A stretch of DNA of 20,003 nt from Fibrobacterota bacterium (GTDB lineage Bacteria; Fibrobacterota; Fibrobacteria; UBA5070), in contig JADKBN010000027.1 of NCBI GenBank assembly GCA_016715065.1, positions 1 to 20,003 on the forward strand. The letters are read 5' to 3'. Positions 1-8,361 of this stretch are shown in pieces. A model generated the notes under the pieces. The model did no database searches. It was not told where the DNA came from and saw only the letters and a program-made list of their open reading frames with translations. A program made the position numbers and the translations under genes. The stretch's first letter is position 1; the number at the start of each line of letters is the position of its first letter.

Positions 1-70
1 CCATGATCAGCCCGATTGCGACCGGGTGCTCGCGTTGAATGTCCAGTTGTTCGCTGGCCGAGGAGGAGTC

Positions 71-700
71 GTGAAGTACTGGCTTTGGCACCTGGTCGGA
101 TGTGGTGCGGCATGATGCATGGTGCGGTTCCAATCCGTCAAACCGGTGTGGACGAACAGGAAATGCCATGAGCGCTCGGGTGCGTGTTGTCGACGCGAAT
201 GGTCGTCCGCAAGCCAATGCGCAGGTGGTGATTCGTCCCGCCCGGTGGCTTCCCGGCGAACCGCTGGATTCCCTTGGGGAGGAAGTCGATGCGGCGGTGA
301 TTCGCACGAATGCGGACGGTTCGGTACCATATCCGGCTAGCGGGAAGGGGGCGTACATGCTGGGCGGGCGACTCTGCTCGTGCCGCTTCAACAGGCATCG
401 CTTGACAGACGGCGAGACATCAGCAAGTCCAGGTCGATTCCGTTGGTTCTGTTGTCGGGAATTTACTGTTCCCCGGGCGGCGGCCGGATTGCGAGGTGGG
501 TGTCCCAGGGTCTGATCAAATCGTCAGAATCGATTCCCAAGGTCGCCTTCAATGGCCTTCCTGCCCCGAAAGGAACGCTACTGAGGTGGTGGAGGGGTCC
601 GCGCTGCGCGGGGACGCTGTTGCCCGGGTGGAAGTCCAGCAAGGCCGATTGGTCGATCTTGGCGAAATCCCTTTGATTCCCTCTCTTCGGAAGTCCCGAC
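71..700 (+). pseudogene. Frameshifted lipoprotein with carboxypeptidase-regulatory-like domain
   Basis: A GTG at 71 follows an AGGAGG ribosome site (61-66) and begins VKYWLWHLVGC, which contains a perfect LVGC lipobox but is unusually short and hits a stop at 113-115. The likely mature protein resumes in another frame: GRTGNAMSARVRVVDANGRP (about 156-215), then a beta-rich stretch ending near residue motif TNADGSVPYPA (about 308-340). Further conserved-looking pieces lie in other frames: PDCEVGVPGSDQIVRIDSQG (about 487-545), FNGLPAPKG (about 548-575), and GDAVARVEVQQGRLVDLGEI (about 610-670). The pattern V-D-x-x-G-x-P near the start and D-S-x-G-R-x-x-F-x-G-L-P-A later is typical of carboxypeptidase-regulatory-like (Ig-fold) domains of secreted proteins. 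At least four frame changes are needed, so the printed sequence cannot encode it intact. The exact signal peptide and 3' end are not recoverable. The envelope location is inferred. Confidence 0.5.
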
Positions 701-1059
701 GGCGGGAGTGTGGTGGTGGATCGGCTTCTGGCGCCGATCGTCCTTCCTGAGGCCGGAACCCACCGCGATTCTGACCGCAGGCGCGTGCCCGGTCGGTGCA
801 GGCTCCGGATTCCTGTACGTGTCCATCGATGGCATAGCTGGGAGCCCCGGATGAGCGGACAATTGCTGTCAATACCTGTCTCGAGCTCAAGTCGGTTCGT
901 TCCACTGCCGCCTACTTCCCTATCCGAACGGTTCGCTACACCATCCTCCGCTGAGGATTCATTTCCCCTGCGTTTCACAGGTTTCGTCATCTGGTCGCCG
1001 GGGATTGTCCCTGGCCGGTGATCAAGCGTCGCCTACCCCACGATTCCCCGAAAGGAATA
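701..1059. other. Unresolved stretch, probably the 3' part of the frameshifted lipoprotein
   Basis: No convincing continuous gene is visible here. Short protein-like pieces exist in several plus-strand frames (for example FLYVSIDGIAGSPG around 810-852), so this is most likely the continuation of the upstream lipoprotein gene broken by further indels. I see no RNA gene, transposon end or strong hairpin. Confidence 0.3.
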
Positions 1060-1960
1060 ATGGCCGCCTCCAAACAATTGTTGATGATCACGGCGATCCC
1101 CGCCTCGCGACTGGTGCAGCAGGCTGCTGGACCTCCGCGAGCACCGGAACCCAGCTCGCAACCCATGAACTCGATCGCCTGTTCGCCGGCTCGTTGCGTG
1201 GCATCCAGCGATGACGTTCGTTGCTGGAAACTACAGACGGAAAGCGATGGAGCCACTTGCGGGGTGTTCCCAAGGGCATGTATTGGCATTCCATAAGATC
1301 CAGCGGGCGTTTTTTGGCGGTTGGTTTGTACGGATGGGATTATGGGACGCGGATCCCCGTGGGAATTCCAGGAGCTGAACATGTCCCGACAGAGCTGGAC
1401 CCTGACGGGGGAGGATGGACCGGACGCGAATTTCTGCTGATGAGCAGCCGGGATTCTTTTCCTACCTCCCTCGATGGCCGGTCTTGGATCGCCACCCAGT
1501 TCCAATGCACGCAAGCGACGGGGAACTCGGCGCGCATGGCACAGGGAAGCGGGAAGTTGGTGATCGGATTTCGTGGCGGGAGCGGGTGTGTCTCGTCGGA
1601 TTCTGGCAAGACCTGGGCGGACATGACCAATGCGGAAGGCTCCTTCGAAGGTGGTGGCCTTGGGCGCGCATTCGCCGAACGGATTGGTGGCATTGGAAGG
1701 CAACGGCGGGATCTGGTCGTCGGCGGATGGATTGTCGTGGAAACGCCCTTCGATGTGGGGGAATCCTTACGCAAGTTTTTACCATACCGGCAAGAAATGG
1801 TTGGCGATCGAATCCACCGTGGCCTCCAACGTCGATGGAATGAATTGGACGGATCGTGCGGAAAACCTCTTCGGAGCGCTTTCGGTGGCATCCGATGGAA
1901 CGACCTTGGTGGCCGTTGAGTGGGAGTGCGGATTTGGGACCCGCTGCCAGTGAGGCAAGT
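1060..1960 (+). pseudogene. Frameshifted Asp-box (BNR) beta-propeller secreted protein
   Basis: The ATG at 1060 has an AAAGGA ribosome site just upstream (1051-1056). It opens MAASKQLLMITAI, which looks like a signal peptide. Five Asp-box motifs (S/T-x-D-x-G-x-x-W) follow: TTDGKRW (about 1230-1250), TSLDGRSW (about 1464-1487), SSDSGKTW (1592-1615), SSADGLSW (1717-1740) and SNVDGMNW (1824-1847). The first three are in one frame and the last two in another, so the frame changes around 1640-1710. Between the boxes lie repeats of the form G-x-F/L-x-A-V/I-G. Such repeats are seen in sialidase-like or photosynthesis-stability-like propellers that are secreted and bind ligands or proteins. No sialidase catalytic residues can be recognised, so I do not assign an enzyme activity. 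The end is estimated: after TTLVAV the frame is lost again near 1918. Confidence 0.6.
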
Positions 1961-2399
1961 TTCCCTCGGGGAGCGATTAGGCGTGACAATTGGGTTTGCG
2001 GGCTTTTGGCCGACAAACTTTCCATCCTTCAAGTTTCCGATGCCGTGTAAGAGCCGTCCATTCGGACATGCCGGGTCGGATGCGTCCTGTCCAGGGCCAT
2101 CGAGGCCAAGAGTGGACAGGAAATGACCGTCCCCGCTCCTGCAGGAGAAGGTTCCTGGTGGACACCGTCCGCCAGGAAGCACGGTTCGTCCGGTAGGGAT
2201 GCGGTTAGACCTTTCGCATGGTTCAACGAGGATCGAGGGAAATCCACCGCCACGGGCGGAGGGTGTCGCGATCAAGGTCCAAGGATCAGGCACCTGTTGG
2301 GATTCGGAATCCTGGCAGTCTCTAACCTGCATGCGTCCGCTGTACCTGGCCTCGGGCTGGCCCGTGCCTTTCCGGGGTGTTGGTGCTGCGTTGGAGGGA
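1961..2399. other. Unresolved stretch between propeller and SNF2 genes
   Basis: No confident gene. Plus-strand pieces such as GVAIKVQGSGTCWDSESWQ (about 2256-2315) look protein-like. They could belong to the end of the propeller gene or to another small frameshifted gene. A long minus-strand reading frame across 1340-2485 is compositionally a shadow (rich in Pro, Arg and Ser) and is not called. Confidence 0.25.
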
Positions 2400-5300
2400 C
2401 AGCGAAGGTTGCGATGGCTGCGAGGCCAGGCCGCAAGATCTGGTGGTCCGTTTCCCCTGGTTCCGGGATTTTCAGGCATTCCCACTTCCTAGCCGATCTA
2501 TTCCACTACCTTGCCCTCTTTTCGCAAATCCGAAGGTGACGGCATTGGAGTTTCCAGCTGCAGAGAATGTTTGGCAGAATCGACTCACCCGCACCATCCT
2601 GGATGCCTTCGCGACGTCTTGGGACAGTTTTCCTCGATCCTGCGCACACGGGGCAAGGAGTTCGTCGGACTGATCGGCGAGATCAATGGAGCGATTCTCC
2701 GCAAGGGTGGACCGCTCGCGTGGAAGGTGCCGAGGCATTCCAGTTGTGGGCCGGGCCCACGGTGAAACCAGTTGCAACTGCACTTCGCGCGATCCAACGG
2801 CGACTGCCGCCACCAAGGTCGCCTTTCTGATGCGCATGGGCAGGGTCGCCCAGTGCGGAATCGGTCGCGGTCGATGCCGAAGATGTTTCGGCAAGGCGCT
2901 ATGTTCCCGAACGCAACACCCAGCTGGAAGCATGGATCGCCACGGCCGCCAGCGTCTTGGTCGGTGGCGCGCGATCGCGACGCGTCCAACGAGGTGGTGT
3001 TCCAGCTTTGCCTGAATTCCCAAAAATTGTCATGGGATCTGGTCCCCACGGTGCGGCGTTTTCCAAGGCCTTCCCGCACGGAAAGATCGGGAGACCGCGA
3101 CCTGCGCAGCAACGGTGGATACAAGCAGCAGGGCGTGGGTTCCCTCCTGCGCGAGCCGCCCGCCGACGAAGAGATCATCCAGCTCCCCGCTCCTTGGATG
3201 CACCGAACCCTACCGGGGCGCAAAGGATCCTGGCAGCATGCGCCGCTTCTGGCCTACCGCCTGAAAAAAAAACTGCTCGGACCGGCTGCGGAGCCGCTGC
3301 GCGTCGACGACCACCTCTGGCGTCTTCGCATCCATCTGCGCCAGCGTGGCGACGAAGTCTCTCGGAGAGGAACTCCAGAGCCTGGACGCGCGCCTGAACG
3401 GATTCTGTCACTTCCTTCGGATGCCGCCGTGATCGGAGGCGATCGCGACTTCCTGGTGTTGGTGGGGCCACCTTCATCTGGTGGATCCACGCGTGGAACG
3501 CGAACTTCTGTTGGTTCCCGTGGGCAACGCCTTCGCCCGCAGTGTCGCGCCCTTGCGCGCGGATCTGCGCACACTTTCGGATGCGGGGGTGGCGGTGGAC
3601 CTGGATCTTCTCCCCGAGGCCCCCAAGGGGGTGCCCGAGCCGGGCCTCACGGTGGAACTCCACGGCGAAGACACCTTGGCCATCGAAATGACACCCTGGT
3701 ACGAGCAGGTGGGGATCGTCGCTGCCGATTGCGCGAGCGTGGTCGCCTATACCGGGCACGATGGGCGCATCGGCGAGATGGCGCGCGATGCCCAAGGAGA
3801 AGCCGCGCTTCGCGACCGGTTGCAGGGGCTTCTCGAACAGCACGGTGGACTTCCCGAGAAGGTGGATTCCCGCTTTCTGGTGGCAGATCCGAAATCCCTT
3901 CGCGCCGTGGCCTGCAGGCGTTGCCGGCGAGTCCACGGGGAGGCTGGCGCATCGTGTCCAGTCTCAGCATGGATCGTTGGAAACGTCGCACGGGCCAGGT
4001 GCACGTGCGCGTCCAGCCGTCGGGCCAGGATTGGTTCGAGCTGGGGGGTACGGTGGATTTCGAGGGGCTGGAGGTCCCGCTTTCCACCTTGGTGGGAACA
4101 ACAGGAAACTGTCCTGCTTCCGGACGGGTCCACCGGCGTCCTTCCCGACCAGTTGGTCAAACAGCTGCGCTGGATCAGCGCGTTGGGCGAAAAAGACCGA
4201 AGACGGAATCCGTCTCCAAAACGCCCATGCGTCCCTTGCCGACGAACTGCGGGGGATCGCCGGCGGGGCGACCACCGGGGCCATCGATTGGGCCGGCATT
4301 CTCGAATCGATCAAGTCGGTGGAGTCGTGCGAGGCGCCCGCGGCCCTGAAGGGGACGCTTCGCCACTACCAGCTCGATGGTACCCGCTGGCTCGATCAAC
4401 TGCGCCGGCGAGGAACGGGTCGGAATCCTGGCCGACGACATGGGATTGGGCAAGACCGTCCAGGTCATCGCGCACTTGTGCCGCATGTTCGAGCACGGAC
4501 CCCACTCGGCCCCGCGTTGGTGGTGGCCCCGGCATCGGTGGCCGGAAACTGGGTGGACGAGCTCAAGAAGTTCGCCCCGCATCTTCCCAGCAGGCTCTTG
4601 CACGGTGCCCAGCGAGACCTGGTCCGCGATGCCGATTCCGATGGACCCGTGGTGTACGTGACCACCTTCGGGATCCTGCCGCGCGAAATGGATTGGGCGA
4701 AGGAGCGGAAATTCTCCGTGGTGGTCCTGGACGAAAGTAGCCATCCGCAATCCGGAAACGGTGCTCCACAGGACAGTCAAGACCTTGGATGCCCACCAGA
4801 AGATCTGCCTGACGGGAACTCCCATCGAAAATTCCCTCAGCGATTTGTGGGCGCAGTTCAACTCTTGAATCCGGGTTGCTGAGGACGCGCGTGGCCTTCC
4901 TGCAACAATTCGAGCCCTCCCAGGGGATGCCCGGATTTTTCGCGCTTGCCGGCTCACCCCCGTTCTGGCTGCGACGCACCAAGGAAGATGTGGCGCGCGA
5001 CCTGCCCAAGCGCCAGGACGTGGACTTGATGGTGGACCTGGATCCCAAGCAAGCCGCGTTGTATCGCAGGCAGTTGTTGGACTACCAGAAGAATCTCCTT
5101 CCGGATCTGCGCGAAAACGGCATGGGCAGGAAACCACTTCCAGGTGCTCACGGCGCTTTTGCGGTTGCGGCAGATCGCCTGCGCGCCGGAGCTCGCCTCG
5201 CACAAGGGGCCGTCGACAAAAATCGACAGCTTGGTGGAAATGCTCCACGAATTGCTGTCCGAAAACCACCGCGCCCTGGTGTTTCCAGCTTCACCTCGCT

Positions 5301-5766
5301 TCTGGATCTGGTGGGCAAGCGCCTTTCCCGCGAGGGGAATCGATTTCCTGCGCTTCGATGGCAGCACGCCGGCGGCCGGAGCGCACGCGCAAGATCAAGC
5401 GCTTCCAGGAAGCCAAGGACGAGAACGTTTTCCTCATCTCGCTGAAGTCCGGTGGGGCGGGTGTCAACCTGACTTCCGCGGATACGGTGTTCCTCTTGGA
5501 CCCGTGGTGGAATCCGGCGGCGGAAAGCCAAGCGGCCGCTCGCTCCCACCGCATCGGCCAGGAGCGCCCCGTCACGGTCTACCGCATGATCGCGGCACCA
5601 TCGAAGAGCGCGTGTTGGCCCTGGCCCGCTCCAAGGCGGAACTGGCCGCGATCTCTTCGATGCCGGAGAATCCGGTGGCGCCATGCTCACGCCGGATCTT
5701 GTCGCGGAACTGTTGCAACCTTCGGATGCACCGGACGACGAGATGGAGGATTTCGACGAGGAGTGA
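2400..5766 (+). pseudogene. SNF2/HepA-family DNA-dependent ATPase, multiply frameshifted
   Basis: This encodes a Swi2/Snf2-type superfamily 2 ATPase, a family that remodels protein-DNA or RNA polymerase complexes. The helicase motifs occur in the right order but in different plus frames: motif I ILADDMGLGKTVQ (4424-4462), motif Ia ALVVAPASVAGNW (4513-4551), motif II VVLDE (about 4718-4734), motif III LTGTPIENSLSDLW (about 4808-4850), FWLRRTKEDVARDLP (about 4964-5007), motif IV region FLRFDGSTP (about 5345-5371), motif V LISLKSGGAGVNLTSADTV (about 5433-5490) and motif VI SHRIGQERPVTVYR (about 5547-5586). A C-terminal TIEERVLALARSKAEL segment follows, and an acidic tail ends FDEE before the stop at 5764-5766. 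The N-terminal half (about 2470-4380) is also frame-broken, but it carries helical and beta segments typical of the family's N-terminal extension. Bacterial members are usually about 1000-1100 residues, which fits a start near 2400-2550. The exact start is not determinable. No key motif residue is missing apart from the bases lost just after VVLDE. Confidence 0.85.
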
Positions 5767-5794
5767 TTCCAGCCAGGTTGGAATCACTGGCTGG
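5762..5794 (+). terminator. Two overlapping alternative hairpins at the SNF2 stop codon
   Basis: Stem 1 is AGTGATTCCA (5762-5771) with TGGAATCACT (5779-5788), a perfect 10-bp stem with a 7-base loop that includes the SNF2 stop codon. Stem 2 is CCAGCCA (5769-5775) with TGGCTGG (5788-5794), a perfect 7-bp stem. The two share bases 5769-5771 and 5788, so they cannot fully form together. There is no T-run after either, so a classical intrinsic terminator is not certain. The place (end of one gene, 96 bases before the next start) suits a terminator or transcript-end protector. Confidence 0.5.
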
Positions 5795-5821
5795 ATTGAG
5801 TCGGTGTGGGATGGAATGTGA

Positions 5822-5830
5822 TGGTACATT
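5822..5830 (+). promoter_or_regulatory. Possible extended -10 promoter element
   Basis: TGG followed by TACATT (5825-5830) resembles an extended -10 (TGn-TATAAT, 4 of 6 matches). No good -35 box is seen 17 bases upstream. It lies 59 bases before the start of the first A2M-like gene and after the hairpins, so it could drive that operon. Weak evidence. Confidence 0.25.
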
Positions 5831-5889
5831 CAGGGGGCTGGAACTGCGGCAATCCGTTCCGTCCCTTGGCTCGCTCCACTGAGGATTCC

Positions 5890-8349
5890 ATGGCGCATTC
5901 TTTCAGGCGTTGGTTGTTGACGCTTGGTTGCTTTTGGGCTTTTGCGTGCAAGTCCCAGGAAACCCAACCTCCGAAGACGGTCCTCTCGCAAGCCACAGGT
6001 CCCCGTCAACAGGATGCGTCCCCTCCGGACACTCTCTTCGCCGACTGCAAGACTCCGGAAGAACGTTGGGAGCGTTTCCGGGAGCGCATCGAGCATCCCG
6101 GCAGTGATCAGGAACTCTTTGCGGTGTTCGCCTCCGTGATGGTGCCGGGGCCAAGCGCGTTGCCGTTCGGTCAGGGTGATTGGTGGCGACGTTGGTCGGA
6201 TCTGGCGCGTTCCAGCAAGGACCAGAGGGTGCGGGCTCTGTTTTCACAGGAGGAGTGGAGGGTCCATCACGCCGATACGGCGGAGACGCAGCTGTTTTTC
6301 TCCTCCGAGCAGGTCGGGCCAGGCGAACAGCTCCGGGTGGAAGGTCAAGAGCGGCGCATCCATCTGCAGCGTACCCGGATGCGGTTGGGAGTGGGGCTGG
6401 GCATGGAGCCCACCGCGGAGGTGGACTCCATCTGGCTGGAACGAGACTCCTCCGGGAAAGGACTCTTTTCAAGGCCCATGATGCCTGGCCTATGGCGGCT
6501 GACCACATTGAATCCGACAGAATTCGTTGAACGGATCGTGAGTATCGCCGACCGCAGTGTCCTGGTGCTCCCCACTGGAGAGGCTCTGGTCGTGATCGCC
6601 GAGCGAGTATCGAAGGTCCATCTTTTCCTGGATTCGGCTTGGTCGACCTTTTCCACCGACTCGAATGGATTCTTCCGCTACCCACTGGATTCCCTGCTGC
6701 CGGACTCCGCAGGTCCGAGGAGTCTGTTGATCGTGGTGGAGGATTCCGTCCAAGTCTTCTTCGATGAGGTGCTCCTGGACGGTCATGTCCGAGAGGACAA
6801 GATCCTGGGATTTGTGTGGACCGATCGCACCACGGCCCAAAAGGGAGAAAGAATCCACGCACACGGATTCGTGAGGGCATTCGATCGCATGGGAGTTCCA
6901 CGGAAGGTATCGGGGTTGGACAGCATCCAACTGTATACGCTCGGTCCCCCTCGGCTGAAGGAAGGATTTTCCCCGATCCCGATCGATCGAAACGGACACT
7001 TTCAATCAAATCTGCGCGTGTCGGATTCCACACCGCCGGGAGAATTGTCCTTCGTCGTTTCGGGTTTGGACAACCTGTCAGACGGTGGAGCATCCCGTCG
7101 GCGTTTCGAGGTCATCCCGGGAAATGCCATCCAGGTAGCTGGCTTCCCGGAAAAGCCCACTTCGTCGGTGAGGAGGCGGTTCGCCGAGTCCAAACCGTCG
7201 ATGCATTTCTGTTTCGATCGGCAGGCCCACGTGATCGGAGACACGGCACCGATCAGGGTCGGAGTGATGCGGGCTGATGGCTCCCCGGCCAGGACGAAGG
7301 TTCAGCTGGAGCTGTTGCAGGGCAGGGTATGGAAAGACACCGTGTTTTTCACGGATCATCGAGGATTCGCGACCTGGATGTTTCCGGCTCCCCCCAAGGA
7401 GGGGGCATTCGAGGTGCGCGCCCAAGCGGTGATTGATGGTGTGAAATTGGATGAAACATCTCGCCTGAGCTGGTCGCACAAGCCAAGTGATGTGCCTTTC
7501 GTGGACGCGGCGGTTCGTCTGCATCTGGACAAGGATTCTTACCGGGCGGGAGAAAATGCCCAGATCAAGGTGGAGTCTGCATGGGAAGGAGCCGCGGTCG
7601 CGGTATTCCCTTCTGGACGGAAGATCGGAGAGATACGCTGGGGCCGGATTGCGAATGGGTCAGCCACGCTGACTTGTCCGATCTCAGACCTGGGAATTGG
7701 ACTGAAATTGTCCTCGGTCGTGATGGGGCCCAAGGGAAGAGTCTGGGTGGACACCGCCTTGGAACGGAAGGGAGGAGGCTTTGCGAGCGTGACGTTGGAT
7801 GTGGAGCGGAGGGGGCTGGAAAGGGATGTGGAACTTGTCGTCGCTGCTCCCAACGGAAGGAAACTGTCCTCGATTCTTGCCGTGAAGGTCTCGAACCGTC
7901 CGCGATCTTCCATGGATTTTCGATCGATGATCGAACGATTGGTGCCTGCCGTTGCCGATCCTTCCAAGGCGAGGATTCCCTTTCGCTTCATCGAGTCGTG
8001 GTCCAAGGAGACCATGAGCCATCCGTTGTGGCGCTGGAGCGGCATGGAAAGTCGGCCGATGAAAAAGCCTCGGAATCCCTGCCCGGGAGGGGACTGCCCG
8101 ATGGAGTTTTCAAGCAGCAGACCTTGGGATTTCAAACCGGATCGCTTCCGAAACTGCGGTGTGAACGCCAGCGTGGAGGAGCCGCTGCCAGCCGAACAGG
8201 TGGTGTACTGGAACGATCAAGTTGAAACCGGTTGGTTCAAAACGGCCAAGGTGCGGTTTCGTCTTCCCGACCAGGGTGGGCCGTGGTTTCTGGAAGTGCG
8301 AGGCACGGCGGGGGAGAATCTTCTGGTGGATTTTGTTGGGAAGTTGTGA
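5890..8349 (+). CDS. Truncated alpha-2-macroglobulin-like lipoprotein, copy 1
   Basis: 819 residues. The start at ATG 5890 is preferred over in-frame upstream codons because GAGGA (5881-5885) lies just upstream and a signal peptide follows: RR, a hydrophobic stretch, then WAFAC with Cys20 as the likely lipidated residue. The box is not canonical (Ala at -3, Phe at -2). Residue +2 is Lys, not Asp, which would favour outer-membrane sorting by the E. coli rule. Visible parts are an N-terminal helical segment (about 50-110), the conserved IHLQRTRMRLG segment (about 157-167), MMPGLWRLTTL (about 197-207), an MG2-like strand WTDRTTAQKGERIHAHGFVR (about 310-329), MG-like repeats near 437 and 542 (LDKDSYRAGENAQIKV), and a C-terminal block YWNDQVETGWFKTAKVRFRL (about 773-792) ending in RGTAGENLLVDFVGKL. 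The last block resembles the beginning of the A2M domain, but the protein ends there and has no CxEQ thioester. A Cys-rich patch CPGGDCP sits about 60 residues before that block. It is the first gene of a likely operon with the next gene (12 bases away). Function unknown. The A2M relationship is my reading of motifs. Confidence 0.85.
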   Translation: MAHSFRRWLLTLGCFWAFACKSQETQPPKTVLSQATGPRQQDASPPDTLFADCKTPEERWERFRERIEHPGSDQELFAVFASVMVPGPSALPFGQGDWWRRWSDLARSSKDQRVRALFSQEEWRVHHADTAETQLFFSSEQVGPGEQLRVEGQERRIHLQRTRMRLGVGLGMEPTAEVDSIWLERDSSGKGLFSRPMMPGLWRLTTLNPTEFVERIVSIADRSVLVLPTGEALVVIAERVSKVHLFLDSAWSTFSTDSNGFFRYPLDSLLPDSAGPRSLLIVVEDSVQVFFDEVLLDGHVREDKILGFVWTDRTTAQKGERIHAHGFVRAFDRMGVPRKVSGLDSIQLYTLGPPRLKEGFSPIPIDRNGHFQSNLRVSDSTPPGELSFVVSGLDNLSDGGASRRRFEVIPGNAIQVAGFPEKPTSSVRRRFAESKPSMHFCFDRQAHVIGDTAPIRVGVMRADGSPARTKVQLELLQGRVWKDTVFFTDHRGFATWMFPAPPKEGAFEVRAQAVIDGVKLDETSRLSWSHKPSDVPFVDAAVRLHLDKDSYRAGENAQIKVESAWEGAAVAVFPSGRKIGEIRWGRIANGSATLTCPISDLGIGLKLSSVVMGPKGRVWVDTALERKGGGFASVTLDVERRGLERDVELVVAAPNGRKLSSILAVKVSNRPRSSMDFRSMIERLVPAVADPSKARIPFRFIESWSKETMSHPLWRWSGMESRPMKKPRNPCPGGDCPMEFSSSRPWDFKPDRFRNCGVNASVEEPLPAEQVVYWNDQVETGWFKTAKVRFRLPDQGGPWFLEVRGTAGENLLVDFVGKL

Positions 8350-8361
8350 GGAGGGAATCCG

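Noticed and set aside
1340..2485. Minus-strand open frame (381 codons) over the propeller region
   Set aside because: The plus strand carries clear Asp-box motifs here; the minus-strand translation is low-complexity and has no ribosome site or motif.
3175..3936. Minus-strand open frame (253 codons) over the SNF2 N-terminal half
   Set aside because: The plus strand has protein-like segments typical of the SNF2 N-terminal extension, and the minus frame has shadow composition.
5796..5824. TTGAGT as -35 box before A2M-like copy 1
   Set aside because: At 17 bases spacing the -10 position reads TGATGG, which is a poor match.
5806..5889. Upstream in-frame start for A2M-like copy 1
   Set aside because: It would place 28 residues before the signal peptide; the ATG at 5890 has a ribosome site and starts directly with the signal peptide.
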